A stretch of DNA of 64,000 nt from Treponema sp. (GTDB lineage Bacteria; Spirochaetota; Spirochaetia; Treponematales; Treponemataceae), in NCBI GenBank assembly GCA_017938365.1, contig JAGBBT010000044.1, positions 1 to 64,000 on the forward strand, read 5' to 3'. The notes beneath the pieces are model-generated. The model was not told the origin of the DNA, ran no database searches, and worked only from the letters and a program-made list of their open reading frames with translations. This document shows positions 36,202 to 45,069 of this stretch, one piece after another. The stretch's first letter is position 1. Every line of letters starts with the position of its first letter. The position numbers and the translations under genes are program-made.

Positions 36202-37302
36202 TTATTTTTTTAACAAAGGCTGATAAACTGCCTCTCCAACAAGCACGAGTTTATCATCCTTTATGGATATTCTTCCTAGTACTTTTATAGATCGACTTCC
36301 ATCAATTGCTGGATTGGGTTTTTGAAGAAAAATCAAAGGCACAATTCCTTCTACATTTTTCAAATCTTCGTATCCTACCAATAAATCGCAATAAAATGAA
36401 TCACCATCTAACACAGCATTTGAAATTCTTCCGGACCACACAACCCAACATTCATTATAAAGTTTAGGCTCCGAAGAAACTTCTTTGTATGTAAAATTAT
36501 CTGTTACTGTATCAAACGTTGGTTTTTCAAGATATGACGCTAACAACAATGCTTTCTTTTTTATAGAATCTATAGCATTAGAATTAACAATTCTATTAAC
36601 TTCTATACGCACAAGATTATCTCTATAATCCAATAAACTTTTTCTTGCCTTTTCATAACTATCCGTAATCTGCATATCAGTCAAAAGGTATTGATAAACA
36701 CCTCCTGATAAATCGACTTTTAACGGATTCTTTTTTTCTTCCGTAGTTAACAACAATTCCGAAATATCAAATCGCTGAGGTTTATTCTTAATTTTAAATC
36801 CATTTATACTAAAAATTAAGAATATAGCAACCAAAATTCCTAAAATTGCAGAAAAAGAAACTTTCAAGACTTCAGATAAATTCAAACCAATAGGAGGATA
36901 GAATTTTACAATTCGCCCTGTATCAACCCATCTTATTATATTTTCATAATTACCTTGAGTTCTAATAAATTCCATTGCACTTTTTGCAGTTTTATTCTCT
37001 GGATGACGATCTAAAACTTCAAGATAATATTCTATAGCTCTGTCCGTATCCCCTCTTTGCAGAAAAATTACAGCCTGCCCTAATAACAAATTAGTATCTG
37101 AAACTTTTATATGTCGAGCCTGTTGATAATAATAATTTGCATTTCCAATATCACCAGCATACAAACACGCAACGCCTAATAAAATATAATAATCAAAACT
37201 TTCTCTATACAGCTCTCGTTCATTTTCCAATAAAACAATGGCCTTACCAAATTTACGTCTTCGAATAAGAGAACGAGCAATATCAACAATTGGCTTTTTC
37301 AT
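36202..37302 (-). CDS. TPR membrane protein of unknown function
   Basis: A 366-residue protein. Residues ~1-125 form three or four tetratricopeptide repeats (LLGVACLYAGDIGNANYYY, IFLQRGDTDRAIEYYLEVL) on the cytoplasmic side; one membrane helix (~148-168) follows and the last ~190 residues would be periplasmic. It starts one base after the stop of the upstream gene. It is part of the rpe-TPR-unknown-TPR set ahead of recA. No catalytic motif. Confidence 0.8.
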   Translation of the reverse strand: MKKPIVDIARSLIRRRKFGKAIVLLENERELYRESFDYYILLGVACLYAGDIGNANYYYQQARHIKVSDTNLLLGQAVIFLQRGDTDRAIEYYLEVLDRHPENKTAKSAMEFIRTQGNYENIIRWVDTGRIVKFYPPIGLNLSEVLKVSFSAILGILVAIFLIFSINGFKIKNKPQRFDISELLLTTEEKKNPLKVDLSGGVYQYLLTDMQITDSYEKARKSLLDYRDNLVRIEVNRIVNSNAIDSIKKKALLLASYLEKPTFDTVTDNFTYKEVSSEPKLYNECWVVWSGRISNAVLDGDSFYCDLLVGYEDLKNVEGIVPLIFLQKPNPAIDGSRSIKVLGRISIKDDKLVLVGEAVYQPLLKK

Positions 37303-37303
37303 A

Positions 37304-38560
37304 CTACTGTTGCCTTATAATTTTTAAAATTGAATCTAATTCAGCATTTAATCGCCGAATTTCATCTCGATCAACATTTTCTGGATCACTTTGAAGAGAA
37401 TTTATTTTGTCTATCAAACCTTGTATATAAACAGGATCCAATTGGTTATCTGTTATTGGAGGGACAATAAACTCAACAGAAGTTTTTTCTACAGGCTCAA
37501 AAATTGTTTTATTTTTTACAGGCTCTTGCTCTATCACAGGAAGAGACATCGTTTTTGGACTTTTTACGCTTTCTTCTGTTGGATTCAAGGAATTTACATA
37601 TTCTACACCCAAAGGCTTTTCACCATTAACACCAACAGCAATGTAATATGTAAACATCTGAGTCTCTTTACTGTTCAAATCAAAACTAGGCCAATTTATA
37701 CAAACAGAAGAATTGTTATAAGCCAAAATTTTATTAAAACTTTCACCTTCTTTTATTTCAGGAACCCAAGCCCCCAAAACAATTGAATCTTTATTAGCTA
37801 ATGTGACAATCTCTGGTTTGTTAACAGTATTCCCAAATAAAACGAACTGAATAGAGGAATCTCCATTAGAAGATATGATAGATTTACACTCTTCAATATT
37901 GGTAATTTTCTTAGAACTTTGAATAGTCTTATCGGAAGTTGTGTAAAAATGATAGGCTGATCCCTCGCCTAAAACAGTATCATAAACAGATTTAAAAGTC
38001 ATATTACGATTGTTTTCAGAAATATTTGTTACATACACATTAACTTTTATAATATCTGCATTATTATTATCAATGAATGCAGAAATAACTGAAAAATCAA
38101 TTACTACCTGAGACTTATTTTCAACTTTATATACTAACTGACAACTATCATTTAATTTCCGAACACTTTTTGATACACTAGCATCCTTATTCAATCTATA
38201 AATATTTTTACCAATTTTTAGGGATGAAAAAGAAGAAACAAAACCTTCATTATTTGCTAATAATGGAATTTCACGACCATATTCATTTTTTGCATAAATA
38301 TTAAATGAACCTGTACTTCCCTTCAAAAGAAGCTTAACATTACCACTTTCCAAATTATAAGATTTCACAGTTTCATATTCAAAACCTAAATATTCATCAA
38401 TTTCAACTTTTTTTTCTTTAGGCTCTGTATTCTCTAAATCAGCAACTGTTTCACTTTTTGTACTTTCATCACTTAACACAGCAGAATCTTCAGCAAAAAT
38501 AATTTGATATGAGAAAATATTAAACATTATAAATAACGATAAAACACCTTTTTTCATCAA
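37304..38560 (-). CDS. Secreted protein of unknown function
   Basis: A 418-residue protein with signal peptide LSLFIMFNIFSYQIIFAED. The body (~50-310) is beta-rich, and the last ~70 residues form a short helical segment, IQGLIDKINSLQSDPENVDRDEIRRLN, that may oligomerise. No family recognised. It lies 3 bases from the upstream TPR gene and 1 base from the downstream one, so the three gene products probably work together in the periplasm. Confidence 0.7.
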   Translation of the reverse strand: MMKKGVLSLFIMFNIFSYQIIFAEDSAVLSDESTKSETVADLENTEPKEKKVEIDEYLGFEYETVKSYNLESGNVKLLLKGSTGSFNIYAKNEYGREIPLLANNEGFVSSFSSLKIGKNIYRLNKDASVSKSVRKLNDSCQLVYKVENKSQVVIDFSVISAFIDNNNADIIKVNVYVTNISENNRNMTFKSVYDTVLGEGSAYHFYTTSDKTIQSSKKITNIEECKSIISSNGDSSIQFVLFGNTVNKPEIVTLANKDSIVLGAWVPEIKEGESFNKILAYNNSSVCINWPSFDLNSKETQMFTYYIAVGVNGEKPLGVEYVNSLNPTEESVKSPKTMSLPVIEQEPVKNKTIFEPVEKTSVEFIVPPITDNQLDPVYIQGLIDKINSLQSDPENVDRDEIRRLNAELDSILKIIRQQ

Positions 38561-38563
38561 AAA

Positions 38564-39406
38564 TTACTCCTTCTTTTGTTCATCCAACAGAAACTGAAGT
38601 TGTTTTGCCTTTATCTTTAAAGCTTCAACCTCTGGATCTTTTTTTTCAACATTATTTTCTGCTTTTTCCCTTAAAAGTTCTGAATTATAGCGTTCTTCAC
38701 TTAATAATTTTTCTAAACTTTGAATTCTTAATTGAGCCTCATTTAACTGCTTTTTCAATCCCATTTTATCTTCAGCTTTATAAAGTCGCAATTGACGCTC
38801 ATAATCTTCTCTTACAGCTAAATTTTCCTCACCTGTTACTTTTAACAAGTACAACAATTTTTCTTCTCGTTGTCTCTGTTCTATCATTTCAATTCTATAC
38901 CTAGCATCAAAGGCTTTTTCGTCATTAGAAAAATCAACAACAATTCGTTCATACAAAGCTAAAGCTGAATCAAAATTGTATTCAGAATAAAAAGCTTCCG
39001 CTATCCAATACAAAGCAGCCGCATACATTTCACTATCAGGATTTTGATGACAGAAATCACTCAATACTAAAATACAATCTTCATTACGCGATAAAAAATG
39101 AAGACATCTACCTTTTTGATACTGAATATAGGGAACATAACGACTATCAGGGTATTTATTCAAAAAAAATTCAGAATCAGACAATGCCGATTTATAATCT
39201 CCCCCGTAGATTTCACTCATTATAAGCATATACATAGGTTCTTCTTGAATATTGTTAATTCCTTGCTTTCTAAAGAAAAACATTGCCGAAGACCAATCAT
39301 TTTTTCGATACGCTTCATAACCGTCTAACAAAAAATCATCATTATTAGAAAATACAAAGGCACAGCTTAATATAGAAATAAAAACAAATGAAATAATTTT
39401 TTTCAT
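38564..39406 (-). CDS. Secreted TPR/coiled-coil protein
   Basis: A 280-residue exported protein: signal IISFVFISILSCAFVFS, then TPR-like repeats (~25-175; YEAYRKNDWSSAMFFFRKQ, YKSALSDSEFFLNKYPDS, YNFDSALALYERIVVDF), then a charged coiled coil to the end. The overall order resembles YbgF/CpoB in reverse. The ATG at 39406 is used because GGGAG lies upstream and the codon overlaps the rpe stop as ATGA. Confidence 0.78.
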   Translation of the reverse strand: MKKIISFVFISILSCAFVFSNNDDFLLDGYEAYRKNDWSSAMFFFRKQGINNIQEEPMYMLIMSEIYGGDYKSALSDSEFFLNKYPDSRYVPYIQYQKGRCLHFLSRNEDCILVLSDFCHQNPDSEMYAAALYWIAEAFYSEYNFDSALALYERIVVDFSNDEKAFDARYRIEMIEQRQREEKLLYLLKVTGEENLAVREDYERQLRLYKAEDKMGLKKQLNEAQLRIQSLEKLLSEERYNSELLREKAENNVEKKDPEVEALKIKAKQLQFLLDEQKKE

Positions 39407-40044
39407 AACCAAAACTCCCAATTAAAAGAGCCATTAAAAAATGCAGAACCAGAAACTACAACATCAACACCGGCATCCACAACAGATTTGACAGTATCAT
39501 TATTTATTCCACCATCAACAGAAATTAAATAATTATTTTCATATTTGCTACGCAACTCATTTAATTCTGCTATTTTTTTAACACAATACGGAATCAACTT
39601 TTGTCCACCAAATCCGGGATTAACTGTCATAACGAGAACTAAATCTACTTCAGACAAAACTTCCTTTATGGAACAAATCGGCGTAGAAGGAACTATTGAT
39701 ATTCCTGCTTTCTTACCACAACTATGAATATACTGAATAAGTCTATCAACATGAACTGTAGATTCCTGATGGAAAGTTATTATATCAGCACCAGCTTCAA
39801 TAAAAGAATCAATCATATTTTCTGGATGTTCAACCATCAAGTGAACGTCAAAAGGAAGCGAAGTCAAAGGCCTAATAGATTTAACAATAGGCTGACCATA
39901 AGAAATTTGAGGAACAAAATGACCATCCATTACATCAATATGAATAAAACCGGCACCTTTTTCTTCACATAACTTTACTGCAAATCTCAAATCTGAAAAG
40001 TCAGCAGAAAGTATCGAAGGTGATAAAATCTTCTTTTTCATCAT
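39403..40044 (-). CDS. rpe: Ribulose-phosphate 3-epimerase
   Basis: A pentose-phosphate pathway TIM barrel of 213 residues interconverting ribulose 5-phosphate and xylulose 5-phosphate. Motifs: LSPSILSADFSDL, HIDVMDGHFVPQIS, DVHLMVEHPE, VLVMTVNPGFGGQ and SVDGGIN, with the metal-binding His/Asp set intact. Start at ATG 40044 or 40041; there is no clear ribosome site. It is the first gene of the long minus-strand block. Confidence 0.95.
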   Translation of the reverse strand: MMKKKILSPSILSADFSDLRFAVKLCEEKGAGFIHIDVMDGHFVPQISYGQPIVKSIRPLTSLPFDVHLMVEHPENMIDSFIEAGADIITFHQESTVHVDRLIQYIHSCGKKAGISIVPSTPICSIKEVLSEVDLVLVMTVNPGFGGQKLIPYCVKKIAELNELRSKYENNYLISVDGGINNDTVKSVVDAGVDVVVSGSAFFNGSFNWEFWL

Positions 40045-40116
40045 TACGATAATAACAGACAATTAATATAAAAACAACAAGAAACTTAAAGTTAAAAAAA
40101 ATCTCTGAAAAAACTA

Positions 40117-40145
40117 TTGACAGAAAAAAAGAAACAAAGTATAAA
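40117..40145 (+). promoter_or_regulatory. Upstream sigma-70 promoter (P1) of the TPR gene
   Basis: TTGACA (40117-40122), 17-bp spacer, TATAAA (40140-40145): nearly ideal. Transcription would start near 40152 and give a ~70-base leader. Confidence 0.7.
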
Positions 40146-40181
40146 CTTTAGTTCTTTTTTTTCAAATTTCATCATGTTTTA

Positions 40182-40211
40182 TTGACTAAAAAAAATCCAT
40201 TCTGATATAAT
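40182..40211 (+). promoter_or_regulatory. Downstream promoter (P2) of the TPR gene
   Basis: TTGACT (40182-40187), 18-bp spacer, TGATATAAT with perfect TATAAT (40206-40211). It ends 13 bases before the ATG, so the leader would be only about 7 bases. Confidence 0.65.
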
Positions 40212-40224
40212 AATAATACACATT

Positions 40225-41157
40225 ATGACTATCCAATCGGAAGAAGACTTAAAAAACGCTTATAAACATTTAGAAAAAGGTAATCTTATCCAAGCTAGAA
40301 AAATACTAGACAATTTGGTTATGGATAATCTTGAAAATGCAGAAGTAACATTTGCAATATATTGTTGCTCATACTGGGGCGATTTTGTATGTCATCTACC
40401 AGAACTTGATTTATTTGAACAAGGAGACGGAATTCTTTTTAAGTGGAAATCTTTTCAAAAAGAACTACAAACAGAAAAGAAAAAAACATTTGAAAGAACT
40501 CTTTATCATGTTCAAACTGGCATTTTTACATTGGCGTATAATGTTTTTTCTGCACTTGAAAACGAAAAAAATGTGGTACAAAAAGGTGAAATACTTCTAA
40601 ACAAGGGTATTTGTTGCAAAAAATTAGGTAAATACGAAACAGCTTTATCGTATCTTACAGAAGCAATAAAATTTTCACCTTCATCCGCAAATACTCTTGC
40701 AGAAATGGCAGACTGCTACGCTTTATGTGGAATGGAAAGGCAGGCAAAAGTTCTATTTAGAGAAGCTTTTTTTGTGGATGCACAAAAAATTGATTTAGCT
40801 TTTCTCGATTCAGAACTTATATGCTGTTTGATTCGAACTGTACAAGAAAAAGGATATGTTGGAAATGCGTTACAAGAATGGATTCCTGTTTATGGAGTTC
40901 TTTTAGGAATTTTCAATATTCGAAGAGAACTAAGAGGACAAGAAGTTGGAAAACTAAAACAAGAAATCTATGCAAAAGAAAACGAAAACAAGAATCCAAT
41001 AAATGATTCTAAAATTCTTACACCAAAGTTAATAAATATGTATTTTTGGTTGATAGATCATTATGTACAAACAAAAGACAGTGGAAGAAAGATTAACGAG
41101 ATTCTACTGAAAATTAAAATAATAGATCGTGATATTTATGATCTTTATATAAAATAA
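40225..41157 (+). CDS. Cytoplasmic TPR protein
   Basis: A 310-residue protein with no signal or membrane helix. TPR repeats cover ~8-45 and ~100-180 (AYKHLEKGNLIQARKIL, KGICCKKLGKYETALSYL, MADCYALCGMERQAKVL). The C-terminal ~110 residues are unidentified helical sequence. Two promoters lie directly upstream. It precedes the GreA gene by 69 bases and may be co-transcribed with it. Likely a scaffold or adaptor. Confidence 0.75.
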   Translation: MTIQSEEDLKNAYKHLEKGNLIQARKILDNLVMDNLENAEVTFAIYCCSYWGDFVCHLPELDLFEQGDGILFKWKSFQKELQTEKKKTFERTLYHVQTGIFTLAYNVFSALENEKNVVQKGEILLNKGICCKKLGKYETALSYLTEAIKFSPSSANTLAEMADCYALCGMERQAKVLFREAFFVDAQKIDLAFLDSELICCLIRTVQEKGYVGNALQEWIPVYGVLLGIFNIRRELRGQEVGKLKQEIYAKENENKNPINDSKILTPKLINMYFWLIDHYVQTKDSGRKINEILLKIKIIDRDIYDLYIK

Positions 41158-41226
41158 ACATCCGTAAATATTATGGATTATTAAATAATAGACTGAAAAG
41201 TCATAATAAATAGACAGGAGAATAAT

Positions 41227-43944
41227 ATGTCCGAAGAACTCGTAAAATCAGTTCAAGAAATGCTAAAAGAAGAAAAATGGACTAGCGCAACAATCAGAGA
41301 TTACACAAAAAACAATCTGATTGAATTAGCAGGAATCGTTGAAAGTGCAAAAAATGAAAATTGCATCAATGAGTTAAAAAACATCTGTGATGAACACCTT
41401 GCTCATACTAGGGACAGTATCATTGCGCTTTACATTTCTGGAATGCTGGGATTAAAAAAAGGTGCATTGGACAATTCTTCATTAATAACTCTTGTTGATA
41501 TTTTTCAAAAAAATCTCAAAGAAAATGTTGTAATTTACCTTTGTGAGTCAATTTTAGAAGAAGATTCAAACAACAAATTTGCATTACGAACATTAGCAGA
41601 TATATACAAAGCATCAAACAACGATAAGTCATGGGAACTTTATGAAAAAATCGTAAAAATTGACTTTGAAGAAGCTGAAATTGCAAAAATACTTGCAGAA
41701 CATTACGATTCAGAAGGAAACAAAGATGCTTCAATTGCTTTCTACAAAAAAGCCCTTCTTCGCTTTATAAATGCAAAAAATATGACAGCAGTAAAAGATA
41801 CTTGGGGAAAATTAGTATCATTAATTCCTGACGAAATTGATTTCTTCCTTCTCGTTCAAAGAAAGATAGAAAAATCAATTAATGCAGACAAAAGTGCATT
41901 ACTTATGCATGACTTATACCCATATTACAAAGACAATGCAAAATGGAATACTGCTATTGATATCCTAAAAATTATTCTTAAAATAGATCCAAAAGATAAT
42001 TGGGCAAGAAAAGAAATTGCTGAATGTTTTATCGGAAAATATGCAGATCATTCAAATGTAGAAGAATATATTCGAACCTCTAACCTTACTCAAAACTTCC
42101 GCAATGTATTTGAAGCTATTAGTGATTTTGAAAAACACATTTCTTTCGATGCAAAAAACTTTGTTTTCCATAGAACTTGGGGTGTTGGAATTATTCGTAA
42201 AGTTGAAAACGACACTTTAACTATTAATTTCGGAAAGAAAAACGGAATCAAAGAAATGTCATTAAAAATGGCTGTAGAAGCTCTACAACCACTTGCAAAA
42301 GATCATATTTGGGTTTTAAAAGCAACAAAATCAAAAGAAGAACTTGTAAAAAAATTCAAAGAAGATAAAGATAAATCATGGGGCTTAAAAACAATAATCC
42401 GTTCATTCGGAAACAGTTGTGATTTCAAAAAGATTAAAGCTGAATTAGTTCCTGCAATCCTTACACCTGGTGAATGGACAAGTTGGAATAGTGCAGCAAA
42501 GAAAACTCTCGAAAGCGACCCAACTTTTGGTGTAAACCCTAATAATATCAACGAATATATTGTTAGAGACAAAGAAATTAGTCCTGAAGAAAAATTGAGC
42601 AATGAATTTAAGGCTCAAAAACAATTCTTCCCACGCGTTGATGTTCTTATGAAGTATTTAAATGAAGATTCAGCAGATAAAGACAGCGAACTATTCTCTG
42701 ATATGTACAACTACTTCACAGGTTTCTTAAAATCATTCAGCCAAGTTAACGAACAAGTTGTTGCTTCATATTTACTTGTACAAACAGTAAGTTCAATACT
42801 TCCAAATTTATCATTTAAACCAAATTTTACATTTGAGCAAATGTATAAAGAAATTGAAAACCCAAGAGAAATGTATAATCTTTTAAAAGATACTAAAAAC
42901 ACAACTCTTCAAGAAGATTTCTTAAAATCTGTAAAATTACTACCAAATTGGGTTGATGAATATATCCTCCTCTTCCCTACAGTATTAAAGAAACAAATGC
43001 TCGATACATTAATTGGTGCAGGACAGAAAGAAAAGGTTCAAAAACTCGCAGAAAAAGCATTTGAAAATTACAGAGACTTTAGAGATGCAGTTCTATTCTT
43101 CTTTGAAAATTGTCAAAATGATGAATGGTTTAAAGAATCTAATCTATCATATCAAAAACAATTAATTTCAATTAGCAATATTATTTCTCAAACTTACAAA
43201 GAAATTGAAAATCATGTTGATACAACTGAAAATAAAAAAATCAACAAAAACGCACAGAAACTTATATTCGGTGGTGACGGAGATAAAAATGTATATGCAG
43301 AATACATGTTGTCTTGCGAACCAGAAAATATGACACACATGTACACACTTGTTGATGATATTCCAAGTTTAGACCAATCAGTAAAAGCATATTTAAGAAA
43401 CAAAATTCTTGAAAAATATCCTGATTACAAATTCCATGCAAAAGAAGAAAAATCTTCTGCACCAAAAGGAATGCTCGTAACAAAAACTAAACTTGATGAA
43501 AAGAATGCTCTAAAAACAAAAATGCAAACTATTGATATTCCTGCAATTGCAAAAGAAGTTGCTGATGCAAAAGAAAAAGGCGATTTAAAAGAAAATGCTG
43601 AATATATTGCAGCAAAAGAAGCTCAACACAAACTCAACAACGATTTAAAACGCTTAGAAGGAGAACTTGCAAGAGCTGTTATATTTGATCCGACAACAGC
43701 AACTACATCAGTAGTATCATTTGGAACAGAAGTTGTTCTTAAAAATAATAATACTAACGAAGAAGAAAAATACACCATACTTGGACCATGGGAATCAGAT
43801 CCTAATGCAGGTATCATTTCGTACATGTCACCTTTTGGAAACGCAATTTTAGACAGTAAGGTTGGAGACTCTCTTGAATTCACAATTAATGAACGCAAGA
43901 ATAACTACACTGTAAAATCAATTAAAATTGCGAAAATAAAATAA
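41227..43944 (+). CDS. greA: Very long GreA-type transcription factor
   Basis: A 905-residue protein, against ~158 for ordinary GreA. The first ~740 residues are helical, TPR-like in part (LRTLADIYKASNNDKSWELYE, YDSEGNKDASIAFYKKAL), with a small beta region near 305-340 (FHRTWGVGIIRKV) that looks like a CarD/Tudor-type RNA-polymerase contact. The last ~160 residues are GreA: coiled coil with the acidic tip KGDLKENAEY (~784) and the FKBP-like end. GreA restarts backtracked polymerase. The same large form is known in Borrelia and Treponema. AGGAG precedes the ATG. Confidence 0.9.
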   Translation: MSEELVKSVQEMLKEEKWTSATIRDYTKNNLIELAGIVESAKNENCINELKNICDEHLAHTRDSIIALYISGMLGLKKGALDNSSLITLVDIFQKNLKENVVIYLCESILEEDSNNKFALRTLADIYKASNNDKSWELYEKIVKIDFEEAEIAKILAEHYDSEGNKDASIAFYKKALLRFINAKNMTAVKDTWGKLVSLIPDEIDFFLLVQRKIEKSINADKSALLMHDLYPYYKDNAKWNTAIDILKIILKIDPKDNWARKEIAECFIGKYADHSNVEEYIRTSNLTQNFRNVFEAISDFEKHISFDAKNFVFHRTWGVGIIRKVENDTLTINFGKKNGIKEMSLKMAVEALQPLAKDHIWVLKATKSKEELVKKFKEDKDKSWGLKTIIRSFGNSCDFKKIKAELVPAILTPGEWTSWNSAAKKTLESDPTFGVNPNNINEYIVRDKEISPEEKLSNEFKAQKQFFPRVDVLMKYLNEDSADKDSELFSDMYNYFTGFLKSFSQVNEQVVASYLLVQTVSSILPNLSFKPNFTFEQMYKEIENPREMYNLLKDTKNTTLQEDFLKSVKLLPNWVDEYILLFPTVLKKQMLDTLIGAGQKEKVQKLAEKAFENYRDFRDAVLFFFENCQNDEWFKESNLSYQKQLISISNIISQTYKEIENHVDTTENKKINKNAQKLIFGGDGDKNVYAEYMLSCEPENMTHMYTLVDDIPSLDQSVKAYLRNKILEKYPDYKFHAKEEKSSAPKGMLVTKTKLDEKNALKTKMQTIDIPAIAKEVADAKEKGDLKENAEYIAAKEAQHKLNNDLKRLEGELARAVIFDPTTATTSVVSFGTEVVLKNNNTNEEEKYTILGPWESDPNAGIISYMSPFGNAILDSKVGDSLEFTINERKNNYTVKSIKIAKIK

Positions 43945-43950
43945 CTAAAA

Positions 43951-43980
43951 AAAAGCCACCCTTTTGGGTGGCTTTTTTTT
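43951..43980 (+). terminator. Terminator of the greA gene
   Basis: An 11-bp stem AAAAGCCACCC/GGGTGGCTTTT with TTTT loop and T run, 7 bases after the greA stop. Confidence 0.95.
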
Positions 43981-43983
43981 CTG

Positions 43984-44200
43984 CTAACTATAAATAAACA
44001 ACAAGCATAACTAACTTCTTTTGTTTCAGCTATTACACAAACTTTTATAACCGTTAAAAAATACAACAATAGAAATTATCTAAATATTTTATAAAACCAC
44101 GAAAGATTACTACAAAAAAAAATCGTCTTCATAAATAAAAAAAAGACAATTTTATTCGTTGTAAAACAAAACTAGACTTATTATTGAAAATTTATTTAAA
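43984..44200. other. Gene-free AT-rich spacer
   Basis: Between two converging terminators. No open frame, RNA fold or promoter stood out; only a weak GTCTT/AAGAC repeat near 44130-44155. Confidence 0.6.
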
Positions 44201-44201
44201 C

Positions 44202-44230
44202 AAAAAAAAAGCACTTATTTCTAAGTGCTT
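44202..44230 (-). terminator. Terminator of the rpsD gene
   Basis: Stem AAGCACTTA/TAAGTGCTT with a four-base loop, followed by nine T on the minus strand. Confidence 0.92.
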
Positions 44231-44246
44231 TTGGTAAAACTGAAAA

Positions 44247-44840
44247 TTATTTTGAATAATATTCAACAACCATCTGATCATTGATTTGAACAGGGATTTC
44301 AGAACGCTGTGGAAGACGTGTCATTTTTCCACAGAACTTTTCTTCATCACGTTCGATATAATCAACTCTTGCTTTGCTATCAGAAAGCCAAGCTTTTTTA
44401 AACTGTTCACTTTTTTGTGATTTTTCAGTTAAAGAAATAACTTGTCCAACTTTTACAGCATATGATGGAATATTAATTTTTACACCATCAACCTCAATGT
44501 GACGATGTGAAACCATTTGTCTTGCCATACGAATTGAATTTGCAAATCCAAGACGGTAAACAAGATTGTCAAGACGACATTCAAGTTCTACAAGTAAAGC
44601 AACACCAGTCATTTCTTTTGACTTTTGAGCTAACTCAAAGTAACGACGAAGCTGGCGTTCAAGAATACCATAATATGCCTTAACCTTCTGTTTTTCGATT
44701 AAGTGAAGACCATAATCTGATGTCTTCTTTGTTTTCTTGAAAGCTGGTGCTCCTGCTCTGTCCATAGCCTTTGGGTGTCCGCATACGTTTACACCAAGTC
44801 TTCTACATTCCTTAAAACGAGGACCTCTTCTAGTAGCCAT
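44247..44840 (-). CDS. rpsD: 30S ribosomal protein S4
   Basis: Primary 16S rRNA-binding protein of the small subunit. The frame can be read from 44915, but the ATG at 44840 (behind AAGGAG, giving MATRRGPRFKECRRLG) is the family start, for 197 residues. The S4 domain is clear: LECRLDNLVYRLGFANS, ARQMVSHRHIEVDGVKINIPSYAVKVGQ. Only two cysteines (12, 20) remain near the N terminus. It stands alone rather than in a ribosomal operon. A GC-rich patch in the leader (CTGCGCGGC) could take part in S4 autoregulation; that is speculative. Confidence 0.96.
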   Translation of the reverse strand: MATRRGPRFKECRRLGVNVCGHPKAMDRAGAPAFKKTKKTSDYGLHLIEKQKVKAYYGILERQLRRYFELAQKSKEMTGVALLVELECRLDNLVYRLGFANSIRMARQMVSHRHIEVDGVKINIPSYAVKVGQVISLTEKSQKSEQFKKAWLSDSKARVDYIERDEEKFCGKMTRLPQRSEIPVQINDQMVVEYYSK

Positions 44841-44980
44841 TTTTTTATGCTCCTTAATTATTTCATTAAGAAAAATATTCCACAAGCCGCGCAGAATTTT
44901 TATCTTAACTTTCAAAGTACTGTTAGAGGGAAGCTAATCAGTTATAACAGAATAACATTTTTGAAAACTTATGACAATAG

Positions 44981-45043
44981 ATTATAAATCAATGTAAATA
45001 CAATTACAATTTCTTATAATAATTGTAAATATTGATTTATAAT
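44981..45043. repeat. Interrupted palindrome with two divergent -10 boxes
   Basis: A perfect 13-bp inverted repeat, ATTATAAATCAAT (44981-44993) with ATTGATTTATAAT (45031-45043), encloses a second 8-bp one, TACAATTA (44999-45006) with TAATTGTA (45020-45027). Each outer arm carries TATAAT facing outward: 45038-45043 toward the dehydratase gene and 44986-44981 toward rpsD. It may be an operator or simply a symmetrical pair of promoters. Confidence 0.6.
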
Positions 45044-45069
45044 GATAAAATGCTTCTAGGTGGAGTAAA

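Noticed and set aside
36190..36205. Palindrome ATAATTTTAAAATTAT as recA operator
   Set aside because: Pure A/T symmetry overlapping the stop of the upstream gene is expected by chance in this composition; no LexA-type half-sites.
44841..44915. Longer S4 protein
   Set aside because: The conserved MATRRGPR start and AAGGAG both point to 44840; the upstream codons are leader.
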